DNA of 64,000 nt, taken from Sulfitobacter noctilucicola (GTDB taxonomy: Bacteria; Pseudomonadota; Alphaproteobacteria; Rhodobacterales; Rhodobacteraceae). Location of the stretch: the NCBI RefSeq assembly GCF_000622385.1, contig NZ_JASD01000008.1:1-64000 (forward strand), in the 5' to 3' direction. The notes under the pieces are model-generated. The model searched no databases and was not told the origin of the DNA. It saw only the letters and a program-made list of their open reading frames with translations. Shown piece after piece: positions 1 to 7,320 of the stretch (position 1 is its first letter; each line of letters begins with the position of its first letter). The position numbers and the translations under genes were made by a program.

Positions 1-332
1 TCGGGGATCGTCGTTCTGTGTGGCTTGCCTCGAATGATGCCTTGTATATCCATGTCCTTCATCAACCTCGCGACCGTGCAGCGAGCGACATCGAAGCCTT
101 CGCGGCGCAGCTGGTGCCAGACCTTGCGCACGCCGTAGACGCTCCAGTTCTCCTCGAAGACACGCCGGATCTCTGGCCGCAGCGCATCATCCCGGCGCGC
201 GCGATCCGACCGCCGGGTTGGATCGGCCCGCTTGGCCAGATGATCATAATAGGTGGACGGGGCGATCGGCAGCACGTTGCAGATCGGCTCGACCCCGTGC
301 GCATCACGATGCGCGTCGATGAAACCCACCAT
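1..332 (-). CDS. IS3-family transposase OrfB, N-terminal part
   Basis: About 110 codons are visible, starting at an ATG that shares its A with the OrfA stop codon (TGATG, minus strand 334-330). The translation begins [18 protein letters not shown] and continues into the HTH_21-type segment typical of IS3 OrfB, including SVYGVRKVWHQLRREG and later RGKPHRTTIPD. The DDE integrase core lies beyond base 1. No A-rich slippery run is seen before the overlap, so expression may depend on stop-start reinitiation instead of the usual frameshift; this is inference. Confidence 0.8.
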   Translation of the reverse strand, partial: MVGFIDAHRDAHGVEPICNVLPIAPSTYYDHLAKRADPTRRSDRARRDDALRPEIRRVFEENWSVYGVRKVWHQLRREGFDVARCTVARLMKDMDIQGIIRGKPHRTTIP

Positions 333-655
333 CACTTCGACCGGCGGTCGAGCTCCGCCAGCGCAAAATAAGCTGACGCCTTGCGAAGGATCTCATTCGC
401 CTGGCGCAGCTCACGGTTCTCGCGTTCCAACGCCTTCATGCGCTCGGCCATCTCGCTGGAGACGCCCGGGCGCTTGCCGCTATTGACCTCGGCCTTCTTG
501 ACCCAATCATTCAGGGTCTGGGGCGCACAGCCGATCTTCGCCGCGATCGACATGATCGCTTGCCAACGCGATCCATGCTGCCCCTCATTGTCGAAGACCA
601 GTCGCACTGCGCGTTCACGCACTTCGGGGGAAAATTTGTTCGTTGTCTTGCTCAT
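332..655 (-). CDS. IS3-family transposase OrfA
   Basis: This 107-residue protein has an N-terminal HTH_Tnp_1 domain (about residues 8-60, with [15 protein letters not shown] and the [15 protein letters not shown] recognition region). A leucine-zipper-like coiled coil follows at about 70-97 ([20 protein letters not shown]), used by OrfA for dimerisation. OrfA binds the terminal repeats and, with OrfB, carries out transposition. The length is normal for an intact OrfA. It ends by overlapping the OrfB start codon by one base. Confidence 0.9.
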   Translation of the reverse strand: MSKTTNKFSPEVRERAVRLVFDNEGQHGSRWQAIMSIAAKIGCAPQTLNDWVKKAEVNSGKRPGVSSEMAERMKALERENRELRQANEILRKASAYFALAELDRRSK

Positions 656-702
656 GATGCTCCATCCTACTCAGGAGTTGGAGCCTCCGGCAAACCCGGC
701 GC

Positions 703-986
703 GGTTCAATCCGACGGCCAAGATAGACCTCGAGCGTCGCAGCGAGCGCGAAGGCTGGCGACATCAGAACAAGCGCGATCGCAGATAGCGCGAGCAGAAA
801 ATTTAAGAGGTCCAAGCCATCTGCGTTCGAGAAGAACACCCGATTGACATAGCAGGGCAGATAGATTGCCGCCGCGATGGTGAAGCTGTGGAACACGGGA
901 TTGATGACCCGGGACATATCGTGCTGCACCCGCTCCAAGATGGCCAGTTTTTGCCGCTGCATGTGCGGAATGTCAGAAAGCAACAT
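703..986 (-). pseudogene. Small membrane protein cut off by the IS
   Basis: The frame opens at an ATG (986) with a strong AAGGAG ribosome site at about 995-1000, three bases after the upstream regulator's stop, so the two are probably co-transcribed. The first 95 or so codons encode two likely membrane segments (about residues 33-50 and 60-90). The frame then runs into IS sequence and continues to a stop at 615, so the original C-terminus is lost. No family is recognised. The product may survive as a fusion with about 28 IS-encoded residues. Confidence 0.6.
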
Positions 987-989
987 AGT

Positions 990-1412
990 CTACTCCTTCA
1001 GCAATTCGATCCACGTATGAACGTCTTCCATTGGGACTTCTTTTCCATCGGTTAGCGACCGATACCACCTCGCGACAATGGCCCCGCGCTTTTCGCTTTT
1101 GATCCTGATGCCTTGTTCGACAAGGAACCGATCAAGCGAGGTTTCAAATTCTTCAAGCGCCTTAATGTCGTGTTCGACACGTGCGGATTTCGTGCCGAGA
1201 AGAATCCAATTTACATCGACGCTGAATTTTTCATCGAGTAACACCAACGCCTCAATCGGGAGGCCACGTTCACCCTTTTCATAGCTGTGATAAGCCCGCA
1301 GAGAGACACCAATTTCCTTGGCCATGTCCGTCTGAGACAAGCCAGTTTCATTGCGCGTAATCGCAAGCCTGGCCCCGATACCAATGAACATATCAGACGT
1401 TTTTTGCGCCAC
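990..1412 (-). CDS. XRE-family (Cro/C1-type) transcriptional regulator
   Basis: This 140-residue protein has an N-terminal HTH_3 domain (about residues 12-70; LSQTDMAKEIGVS and RAYHSYEKGERGLP form the HTH core) and an unassigned helical C-terminus. It is divergent from the excisionase-like and integrase genes, the usual arrangement for the repressor of an integrative element, with a palindrome between them. The long frame starts at GTG 1412; an ATG at 1391 (MFIGIGARL) is also possible, and neither has a clear ribosome site. The truncated membrane-protein gene starts three bases downstream. Confidence 0.8.
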   Translation of the reverse strand: MAQKTSDMFIGIGARLAITRNETGLSQTDMAKEIGVSLRAYHSYEKGERGLPIEALVLLDEKFSVDVNWILLGTKSARVEHDIKALEEFETSLDRFLVEQGIRIKSEKRGAIVARWYRSLTDGKEVPMEDVHTWIELLKE

Positions 1413-1430
1413 GTGTGGTTCCCAGTTGAC

Positions 1431-1464
1431 GAATATGCATTTTTTAGCAAATATGCAAAAAATG
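1431..1464. promoter_or_regulatory. Candidate operator between repressor and excisionase genes
   Basis: An inverted repeat, CATTTTTTAGC (1438-1448) and GCAAAAAATG (1455-1464), is separated by six bases. A direct repeat of AATATGCA is embedded in it, spaced 18 bp. It lies in the 138-bp divergent region between the XRE regulator and the excisionase-like gene. Symmetry and position suggest an operator overlapping divergent promoters; the binding protein is inferred. Confidence 0.5.
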
Positions 1465-1550
1465 ACAAATTAAGGTTCGTTTCGTTATCTGACCACGCAG
1501 GATGACTTAAAACAAGCGATTCCGGCCAAGCATAAGCGAAGGAGACTATT

Positions 1551-1763
1551 TTGGAACAAGAACGTCTGCTTTCACCGAAGCAACTAAGCGAGATCGTTGG
1601 TCTCAGCCCTGCGCAAATTCGCGCACTTATGAACGATGGCCGACTGGAGTTCATAGAAATATCCTCGAAGACCAAGCGACTGACTATGAGCGGTTGGGAA
1701 CGGTTCCAGAGGAACGCGACCAAAGTCAAAAGCTGCGAAAGCGAGAGAACGGCTGCAAACTGA
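1551..1763 (+). CDS. Small HTH protein, excisionase-like
   Basis: This 70-residue protein carries a single helix-turn-helix of the MerR/excisionase type near its N-terminus (LLSPKQLSEIVGLSPAQIRA, then a wing NDGRLEFIEISSKTKR). It starts at TTG 1551, supported by the ribosome site AAGGAG ten bases upstream; no in-frame ATG would preserve the HTH. It is the first of three genes reading into the integrase and is likely an excisionase or directionality factor. A similar HTH protein follows 15 bp later. Function is inferred from size, fold and position. Confidence 0.65.
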   Translation: MEQERLLSPKQLSEIVGLSPAQIRALMNDGRLEFIEISSKTKRLTMSGWERFQRNATKVKSCESERTAAN

Positions 1764-1778
1764 CGGGGGACAAAAGCA

Positions 1779-2015
1779 ATGGCTACGACCAATCTCAATA
1801 TCAGCGTGATCGACAAACGCATGATGAAGCAATCCGAGGCTGCAAGCTATACTGGTTTGCCGGTGAAGCACTTCAAAGTGGCTTGCCCGGTGCGTCCGGT
1901 TGAATTGAAGGAGGGTACGCTGCTTTGGGATCGCAAAGACATTGACTTATGGATCGACGGCGTGAAATCCGGCGCAATAACTGAAACGCGGGATGACATC
2001 CTGGGCCGCCTCTGA
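1779..2015 (+). CDS. AlpA/excisionase-like DNA-binding protein
   Basis: This 78-residue protein has one HTH of the AlpA/excisionase type (KQSEAASYTGLPVKHF, then LLWDRKDIDLWID, a DNA-binding wing common in these proteins). Its stop codon overlaps the integrase ATG (TGATG at 2013-2017), so translation of the two is coupled. It probably works as a recombination directionality factor for the adjacent integrase. The presence of two such proteins in tandem is unusual; one may instead regulate transcription. Confidence 0.7.
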   Translation: MATTNLNISVIDKRMMKQSEAASYTGLPVKHFKVACPVRPVELKEGTLLWDRKDIDLWIDGVKSGAITETRDDILGRL

Positions 2016-3115
2016 TGATCCAAGTGCGTGTAAAAGGGTTCAAGATTTTCAAGGACCGGCATGGAAAAGTGCGCTGCTACCACCGCGCCACTGGCCACAA
2101 GATCGACATTGGGAAATCCCCAATCGGTTCTGCAGAGTTCTTTGCAGAGTGCGAAACAATCCGTGCCATTGCGGAGACCCAAAAGGCGAAGGCACCTAAA
2201 GCTGGCACCCTTGGCGCACTCGTTCAGACGTATTTCGAAACCGAACACTTTCAGAACCTCGCTGAAGCCACTCGTCGCGATTACCGCAAATGCGCTGATT
2301 TCCTTGAGCCGATCAAAGGTACGCCCATCCATGTGATCGACACCCCGCTCGTTTCAGGCATCCATGACAAGGCCGCAAAGAAAATTGGCTGGCGGCGTGC
2401 AAATATGGTGCGCACGCTGTTGAGCGAAGTTTTTCGCTACAACATCCCGAAGGGCTTGATAGCCGCCAACTACGCCAAAGACGTGATACCCAAGCGCCGC
2501 CCGCGTGATCGAGCTTATGCGAACAGGCCATGGAGCATAGAAGAACGAGATATCGTTCTGCCCCGAGCAAAGCCGCATGTGCGTGTGGCCCTTGCGCTGA
2601 TGATGAACACTGGCCTTGATCCAACAGACGCGCTCAAACTGCGTAAGGATCAGATTGACGAAGATACGATCTGGGGGGTGCGCGGTAAGACCGGCGAAGA
2701 GGTCGCTATCCCGATAAGCCCCACTTTGCAGGCGGCGTTGGACTTGTTTCCCGATCATGAGGCCGAAACGGTTCTTGCCAACTCACGTGGTGAAGCATGG
2801 ACTTACAACGGCTTTTCAACGGTTTGGCACCGTTTCAAGATCAAGCTTGAGGAGGAAGAAGTGATCGCGCCGGGCCTGACGCTCAAAGGGCTGCGGCACA
2901 CCGTAGCCACGACACTTCGTGAAGCTGGCCTTGATGAACGCCGCATCGCTGACCTTCTAGGACAGAAGACACCATCTATGGCGCGGCACTATTCCCGCTC
3001 GGCAAACCTTGCCGAAAAGAACCGAGAAACAATGGCAACACTGGAAAAAGAAAACGAAAGGCGCGCGAAGATTGTCAAACCTTCGCCGAAAAGCGTCAAA
3101 CCTGACCAAAGATGA
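2015..3115 (+). CDS. Tyrosine recombinase (integrase) of the tRNA-Phe island
   Basis: The 366-residue protein has an N-terminal arm-type region (1-50), a core-binding SAM-like domain (about 65-150) and a C-terminal catalytic domain (about 170-340). Visible catalytic positions are the GLRHT motif (Arg294, with Lys291 where a His is common), Gln317 in place of the usual LGH histidine, and the nucleophile Tyr326 in ARHYSR. At the first catalytic arginine position the sequence reads TGLDPTDAL, with Asp202 where TGLR is expected. The gene ends 31 bp before the 3' end of tRNA-Phe, the expected place for an integrase that uses that tRNA as attachment site. Confidence 0.88.
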   Translation: MIQVRVKGFKIFKDRHGKVRCYHRATGHKIDIGKSPIGSAEFFAECETIRAIAETQKAKAPKAGTLGALVQTYFETEHFQNLAEATRRDYRKCADFLEPIKGTPIHVIDTPLVSGIHDKAAKKIGWRRANMVRTLLSEVFRYNIPKGLIAANYAKDVIPKRRPRDRAYANRPWSIEERDIVLPRAKPHVRVALALMMNTGLDPTDALKLRKDQIDEDTIWGVRGKTGEEVAIPISPTLQAALDLFPDHEAETVLANSRGEAWTYNGFSTVWHRFKIKLEEEEVIAPGLTLKGLRHTVATTLREAGLDERRIADLLGQKTPSMARHYSRSANLAEKNRETMATLEKENERRAKIVKPSPKSVKPDQR

Positions 3116-3146
3116 GCGGTAAACTCAATCATATCAGAGAGTTAAA

Positions 3147-3221
3147 TGGTGCCCGGGGGCGGAATCGAACCACCGACACGAGGATTTTCAATCCACTGCT
3201 CTACCCCTGAGCTACCCGGGC
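3147..3221 (-). tRNA. tRNA-Phe (anticodon GAA), CCA encoded
   Basis: The 75-nt cloverleaf has a perfect acceptor stem (GCCCGGG/CCCGGGC), A73 and an encoded CCA. The D stem is GCTC/GAGC with a short seven-base loop, the anticodon loop is TTGAAAA, and the T arm is GGTGG-TTCGATT-CCGCC. The anticodon stem GTGGA/TCCTC contains a T-T mismatch at 28-42. The tRNA is the last member of the infA-maf-rng-yacG cluster, and its 3' half is the probable attachment site of the integrase element. Confidence 0.93.
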
Positions 3222-3325
3222 ACGGGATGCCAATTCAATGGCTGGGTCTGGGCGTTCTAGGGGGTTGCGCAGATGGTGTCCAGCCTCTTTTTCAGCCTGT
3301 ATCGACCTCTTTGAAAACTAAATGA

Positions 3326-3517
3326 TCAATGGGGCTTTATGGGTGCCTGATTGGCCGCTTCTGCTGCGTCAATCGCGGCCTCAATGTCTTCGGGATCGTT
3401 TGAAGGTGCGGCGTAAGTGCCGTTGAACCAACGGGCCAGATCGAGGTCTGCACAGCGCTTTGAGCAGAACGGGCGATAGTCAGCGTTTGTCTCGGCCTCG
3501 CAGATCGGGCAACTCAT
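3326..3517 (-). CDS. yacG: YacG, zinc-finger DNA gyrase inhibitor family
   Basis: This 63-residue protein has the four YacG zinc ligands, Cys3, Cys6, Cys18 and Cys22 (CPIC and FCSKRC), followed by DLARWFNGTY and an acidic tail. In Escherichia coli YacG binds GyrB and inhibits gyrase. The start is the ATG inside ATGA (3517-3514), overlapping the stop of the RNase E/G gene, which is the usual upstream partner; a longer frame to 3586 is only an overlap artefact. Confidence 0.9.
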   Translation of the reverse strand: MSCPICEAETNADYRPFCSKRCADLDLARWFNGTYAAPSNDPEDIEAAIDAAEAANQAPIKPH

Positions 3518-4536
3518 CCCAGAACCTCGCTGAGCGATGCCCTCACGCGCTTGCGCTGCAACTCGTAGTGCCCCAGCGGTGTCCATCCAACAAGAGCTGT
3601 TTCCACTTCATCCTGCCGAAATGCGGCACGCAGGGTTGTTTCGAACGTCCGGCGGTCCTTCTTTGGCATCGGGGCCAGATCAAGCGTGATTTGCCCGCCA
3701 AGGCCGCGCACACGCAGGGCACGGGGCAACGCTTTGGCGCAGGCCATATTGGCTTTCACACCCGCCGCGAGGGACGCGTCGTTACCTGTGTTGACGTCCA
3801 CGGCAACAAGGGCTCGCGTGGGCTCTACGAACATCGAAGCACCGCCACCCAATCCGACCTTCGCGCCACGCGCTTCCTCCAGCGCATCAAGCACGCCGTG
3901 ATCATCAAAGCCGCCCGCTTGCGTGACCACATCAGCAGGAGCGGTCCAGTCACGCCAGGCCAGTAAATGAGGCCCGTCACCTTCACTGAGTGTCTCCATC
4001 TCGGTTGCTGTGTCCCCCAGGACCCGATCCGCAAGCGCCACCATCGCTTCGATGTCTTCGGCGATCGCCGACCCCTCTGCAGATTGACAGCATGACCGCA
4101 GGATCAGGCCGTGCGTCACGCCGTCAGCCGCATCATGGGCAATTTCGAGCAAGCGGTCACGCTCGTCTTCGTTCTTGATGCTGCGGGAAATATTCAGCCC
4201 CGGCGCGTCCGGTGTCACGATGACATAGCGGCTTTTGAACAGCAGCTTGGCGGTCACGGGGATCGCCTTGCCCGGTTCGGCATGGCCGCTGACCTGAACG
4301 AGGATAGATTTTCCCGGTGCCAATCCTTTGATCTGCCGAAGAAATGCGGAGCCGTCAGGGGTTTTCAGGAACATCCCCCCCTGCCCTTTTACCGGACGGT
4401 CGGCGATGGCACGGTAGATGGTACCAGGGCGCGGCGCATCGCTGTCGATCAGCAGATCGTCAAGCTTACCATCAACCATCAGCGCAGCGGCTTCTACCTG
4501 CCCCAGATGATCCAAAATGATCGTTCTGCCTTTCAT
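3514..4536 (-). CDS. Ribonuclease E/G family protein, short form
   Basis: This 340-residue single-strand endoribonuclease homologue has an S1-like N-terminal region and the RNase E/G catalytic core. The two Mg-binding aspartates correspond to Asp247 in VAVDVNTG and Asp286 in GGQITLDLAPM. It is shorter than E. coli RNase G (about 490 residues), and I see no CPxCxG zinc-link motif, which in RNase E/G supports tetramer formation. The start is the ATG overlapping the maf stop (TGATG). With yacG, maf and infA it forms a conserved alphaproteobacterial cluster for RNA processing and translation. Substrates of this short form are not known to me. Confidence 0.85.
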   Translation of the reverse strand: MKGRTIILDHLGQVEAAALMVDGKLDDLLIDSDAPRPGTIYRAIADRPVKGQGGMFLKTPDGSAFLRQIKGLAPGKSILVQVSGHAEPGKAIPVTAKLLFKSRYVIVTPDAPGLNISRSIKNEDERDRLLEIAHDAADGVTHGLILRSCCQSAEGSAIAEDIEAMVALADRVLGDTATEMETLSEGDGPHLLAWRDWTAPADVVTQAGGFDDHGVLDALEEARGAKVGLGGGASMFVEPTRALVAVDVNTGNDASLAAGVKANMACAKALPRALRVRGLGGQITLDLAPMPKKDRRTFETTLRAAFRQDEVETALVGWTPLGHYELQRKRVRASLSEVLG

Positions 4537-5111
4537 CAGGCACCTCCATAAAGCGGATAACCGGATGCGACCAATAAATTTGCCGTTTCGGCCAAGGGCA
4601 ATCCGACAATGCCGGTAAAAGATCCGCTGATCCACGGGATTAGGGCTCCGGCTGGACCCTGAATACCGTAACCGCCTGCTTTGCCTTGCCAGTCACCTGT
4701 CGCGAGATAGGACTTGATCTCAGGCTCGGACAGAGACTTCATCTTCACAGAGCTTTGCACATCGCGCTCCAGGATACGGTCACCGGATTTCACTGCCACC
4801 GACGTAATGACCTTGTGGCGGCGGCCGGACATCAAGCGCAGGAATGCTTCGGCCTCGGCCTCGTTTTCCGGCTTGCCCAGAATGCGACGTCCCAGAGCAA
4901 CTGTTGTGTCCGCACAAAGTACGATATCAGACGGCTCTGCCGGTACCGCTGCCACTTTCTCACGTGCCATACGCGCGCAATAAGGACGCGGCAATTCAGC
5001 TTTGTGAGGTGTCTCGTCAATATCGGGTGCACGCACGGCATCGGGCACAACGCCAATCTGCGCCAAAAGCTCAAGCCGGCGCGGCGAGCCTGATCCGAGA
5101 ATGAATGCCAT
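4536..5111 (-). CDS. maf: Maf-family nucleoside triphosphate pyrophosphatase
   Basis: The 191-residue protein begins [16 protein letters not shown], the Maf signature, with CADTTV (Asp68, likely general base) and the later GIQGPAG loop. Maf enzymes hydrolyse dTTP, UTP or modified nucleotides to the monophosphate and pyrophosphate, limiting misincorporation. The start at 5111 is chosen because the family motif begins there; the open frame runs 13 codons further upstream. The stop overlaps the start of the RNase E/G gene. Confidence 0.92.
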   Translation of the reverse strand: MAFILGSGSPRRLELLAQIGVVPDAVRAPDIDETPHKAELPRPYCARMAREKVAAVPAEPSDIVLCADTTVALGRRILGKPENEAEAEAFLRLMSGRRHKVITSVAVKSGDRILERDVQSSVKMKSLSEPEIKSYLATGDWQGKAGGYGIQGPAGALIPWISGSFTGIVGLPLAETANLLVASGYPLYGGA

Positions 5112-5171
5112 TTCAGCTCCCCGCGGCCCGTGCCTTCGCACAGGCCTCAAGCCGTTTGCACCTAAAGCGTG

Positions 5172-5390
5172 CTATTTGAAACGGTAGTTGATCCGACCTT
5201 TTGTCAGATCGTAAGGCGTCATTTCGACTTGTACTTTGTCGCCTGCCAGAACGCGGATGCGGTTCTTGCGCATCTTGCCTGCCGTATGCGCGATGATCTC
5301 ATGGCCGTTTTCCAGCTCGACCCGAAACGTCGCGTTAGGCAGGAGTTCCTTAACGACACCGGGAAATTCGAGCGTATCTTCCTTGGCCAT
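5172..5390 (-). CDS. infA: Translation initiation factor IF-1
   Basis: The 72-residue single S1/OB-fold protein ([20 protein letters not shown], ending GRINYRFK) is the universal length for IF-1. It binds the ribosomal A site with IF-2 and IF-3 during initiation. It is the first gene of the infA-maf-rng-yacG-tRNA-Phe series. A small CCCCG/CGGGG hairpin lies just upstream (about 5411-5426), perhaps a leader structure. Confidence 0.97.
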   Translation of the reverse strand: MAKEDTLEFPGVVKELLPNATFRVELENGHEIIAHTAGKMRKNRIRVLAGDKVQVEMTPYDLTKGRINYRFK

Positions 5391-5605
5391 GGTCTCTCCT
5401 AAATAGACTCACCCCGATTTCGGGGCCTCGCGCTTAAATGAGCGCATCCGCACCTTTTTTCAAGGGCTATTCAGCGTAAAGTCACATGTGTTGCGGGGGT
5501 TTGACCCTAATCTACGTCTTGCGGTGGCACCTCGTTGCTCGACAGCCACCATTGCAAGCGCCGCCGTGTTTTGCCATCACTGGACCTCAACCAGAGGAAA
5601 ACGCC

Positions 5606-6298
5606 ATGACAAAGATTGTGATCCTTACCGGCGCGGGCATATCAGCCGAAAGCGGGATCGAAACCTTTCGCGCCGAAGACGGGCTTTGGGCGCAGCACCG
5701 CGTCGAGGACGTTGCAACGCCCGAAGGGTTCGCACGCGATCCCGAAACTGTTGTAAATTTCTATAATGACCGCCGCGCCCAAGCGGCGGGTGTTGAACCG
5801 AACGCAGCGCACCGTGCATTAGCCCAGCTTGAGGCGCAGCACGGAGGTGAAGTAGTCGTTATCACTCAAAACGTGGACGATTTGCATGAACGCGGTGGCA
5901 CCCAAAAGCTCTACCATATGCATGGCTATCTGAATGGCGCGCTCTGTGCGACCTGTGACTATCGCTGGGCGGCCCCGATGAAAATGGCGGCAGGCGACGC
6001 TTGCCCCGAATGCGCTACCCCTGCAGCGCGTCCCGATATCGTCTGGTTCGGAGAGATGCCTTATGACATGGACACGCTGTTCCAACATTTGGGCGAAGCA
6101 GACATTTTCGCTGCGATTGGCACATCCGGCAACGTTTATCCCGCCGCCGGTTTTGTAGCTGAGGCCCGCCGTGGCGGCGCCCACACGATCGAGTTCAATC
6201 TGGAACCCTCTGCTGTGGGTAATCAGTTTGAAGAACACCGCACCGGCCCTGCTTCCCAAACCGTAACAGAATGGGTCGCAGAGCTTTTAAAACGGTAA
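5606..6298 (+). CDS. cobB: Sirtuin NAD-dependent protein deacylase (CobB type)
   Basis: The 230-residue Sir2 protein shows the NAD-binding GAGISAESGI motif, TQNVDDLH, catalytic His106 in HMHG, and a zinc site from Cys114, Cys117, Cys133 and Cys136. Tyr53 and Arg56/57 in FYNDRR match the Tyr/Arg pair that lets CobB/SIRT5-type enzymes accept succinyl- and malonyl-lysine, so it may remove both acetyl and acidic acyl groups. The start is ATG 5606, with AGAGGAAA upstream and the family N-terminus directly after; the open frame extends 40 codons further. Confidence 0.93.
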   Translation: MTKIVILTGAGISAESGIETFRAEDGLWAQHRVEDVATPEGFARDPETVVNFYNDRRAQAAGVEPNAAHRALAQLEAQHGGEVVVITQNVDDLHERGGTQKLYHMHGYLNGALCATCDYRWAAPMKMAAGDACPECATPAARPDIVWFGEMPYDMDTLFQHLGEADIFAAIGTSGNVYPAAGFVAEARRGGAHTIEFNLEPSAVGNQFEEHRTGPASQTVTEWVAELLKR

Positions 6299-6300
6299 GG

Positions 6301-6329
6301 GCCAAAGGCGCTGGTTAACGGCCTTTGGC
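6301..6329. terminator. Bidirectional hairpin between cobB and the copper chaperone gene
   Basis: A perfect nine-base inverted repeat GCCAAAGGC/GCCTTTGGC with an 11-base loop sits three bases after the cobB stop and seven bases before the stop of the convergent gene. The T-run is weak (ATCTGTTT). Confidence 0.6.
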
Positions 6330-6335
6330 ATCTGT

Positions 6336-6830
6336 TTAACTGTCGTCTGACTTGTGCATGGTGGAGTGGCCCATCGCACCATGCTCAGGCTTGCGCTCGT
6401 GATCGACAGGGATGGTCACTTCCATTTCGCCAGCCTTCTCAAAGGTCAGCGTGACGGCGAGTTCTTCGCCCTGCACCAGCGGAGACGTCAGCCCCATCAG
6501 CATCACATGATCCCCGCCCCGTTCTAGAACATGCATGCCGCCGGCAGGCACAGGGATACCGCCCTCGATTTCTGTCATTTTCATGACACCGTTGGCGTCT
6601 TCGATGTGTGTGTGCAGCTCAACCCGCTTGGCCACATCCGTTGATGCCCCAATCAAACGGTCGTCCGTGTCACCATGGTTCATCAACGTCATAAAGGCGG
6701 CACCCGTGACAGATGTCGCCATAGAACTGCGTACATAGGGGTCTTTGACCATGATGTCGCCAGCAAAGAGGGAAGTGGCAGTCAGTGACAGCGCTGTGGC
6801 TGCCACGGCAAAAAGGCTTGTTCGTTTCAT
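6336..6830 (-). CDS. PCu(A)C-type periplasmic copper chaperone
   Basis: The 164-residue protein has a Sec signal peptide (about 1-23, ending SLFAG) and a DUF461/PCuAC domain. The copper ligands of this family, H(M)x10Mx21HxM, are visible as HTHIEDANGVMKM and later the HVLERGGDHVMLMGL region. A His/Met-rich tail (HGAMGHSTMHKSDD) may add copper sites. These chaperones deliver Cu(I) to the CuA site of cytochrome c oxidase. The gene lies 39 bp after a secreted Cys-pair protein, probably one operon. Confidence 0.9.
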   Translation of the reverse strand: MKRTSLFAVAATALSLTATSLFAGDIMVKDPYVRSSMATSVTGAAFMTLMNHGDTDDRLIGASTDVAKRVELHTHIEDANGVMKMTEIEGGIPVPAGGMHVLERGGDHVMLMGLTSPLVQGEELAVTLTFEKAGEMEVTIPVDHERKPEHGAMGHSTMHKSDDS

Positions 6831-6869
6831 TTTTGGTATCCTGGTTTGAATGTTGGTCTTTTGATGTTT

Positions 6870-7217
6870 TCAAACCGGATACGGTGGCGCACGTGGCTCC
6901 GGAATACGACGGTGCGGTCCGAGAACCTGTAACGCGGTCAAGAGCGTTACCGCATCCAGATTAACGATGCGCGAAGGGACCAAGACACGCGGTGCCGCAA
7001 CATCCGCGATCATGTGGATTACGCAATCAGGGCAGAGATGGGGGGCCTGCGTAGGCGCACCATCAGCATCCGTATAGACGGTGACGGTTTCCGCGCCGAT
7101 GCATATCACCATCTGGCCCGTCGCATCCGCGGAACCGCGGGCGACAGCCATTGCCTGACTTGTCAAGGCCACCATCAGGACGAGGGCCAAAGATATGATC
7201 GAACGGATTCCCATCAT
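6870..7217 (-). CDS. Secreted DUF2946-like protein
   Basis: The 115-residue protein has a signal peptide (about 1-24), a CPDC pair in HLCPDCVIHM and a C-terminus ending EPRAPPYPV. A CxxC pair with a RAPP tail resembles DUF2946 proteins, which occur beside copper uptake and chaperone genes. It is directly upstream of the PCuAC chaperone, which supports a role in periplasmic copper handling. No copper ligand has been shown for this family that I know of. Confidence 0.65.
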   Translation of the reverse strand: MMGIRSIISLALVLMVALTSQAMAVARGSADATGQMVICIGAETVTVYTDADGAPTQAPHLCPDCVIHMIADVAAPRVLVPSRIVNLDAVTLLTALQVLGPHRRIPEPRAPPYPV

Positions 7218-7264
7218 CGGGTAGATAGCCCGCGCAGTACCGCATTACGAGGGGCTGAAACGCC

Positions 7265-7294
7265 GCAACCCCGAACATTGCTGTCCGGGGTTGC
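7265..7294 (-). terminator. Candidate terminator after rpmB
   Basis: A perfect nine-base stem, GCAACCCCG/CGGGGTTGC, with a 12-base loop lies 27 bases past the rpmB stop. The following sequence is not T-rich, so efficiency is uncertain; the hairpin also lies upstream of the DUF2946-like gene. Confidence 0.45.
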
Positions 7295-7320
7295 AGAAAA
7301 CTAACGGTGTGACGCCGAGC

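Larger units (their letters stand above)
1..708 (-). mobile_element. IS3-family insertion sequence, partial at the window edge
   Basis: An orfA/orfB transposase pair on the minus strand marks an IS3-family element whose far end lies outside the window. The end near 703-708 is inferred: the reading frame of the neighbouring membrane protein loses its character there, and the minus strand shows a 5'-TG followed by a GC-rich stretch, as IS3-family terminal repeats often do. The second terminal repeat is not visible, so neither the exact end nor a target duplication can be confirmed. Confidence 0.75.
1..3149. mobile_element. Right end of an integrated element at tRNA-Phe
   Basis: Integrase, two excisionase-like genes, a divergent repressor and an IS lie beside the 3' end of tRNA-Phe, and the next genes (yacG, rng, maf, infA) are an ordinary core cluster. 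The attachment core should be the tRNA 3' half, roughly 3147-3190. The second copy and the rest of the cargo are outside the window, so the element's size and type cannot be told. Confidence 0.65.

Noticed and set aside
990..1412. Toxin-antitoxin pair from the XRE regulator and the small membrane protein
   Set aside because: The second gene is truncated and matches no toxin family I know; position fits an island repressor better.
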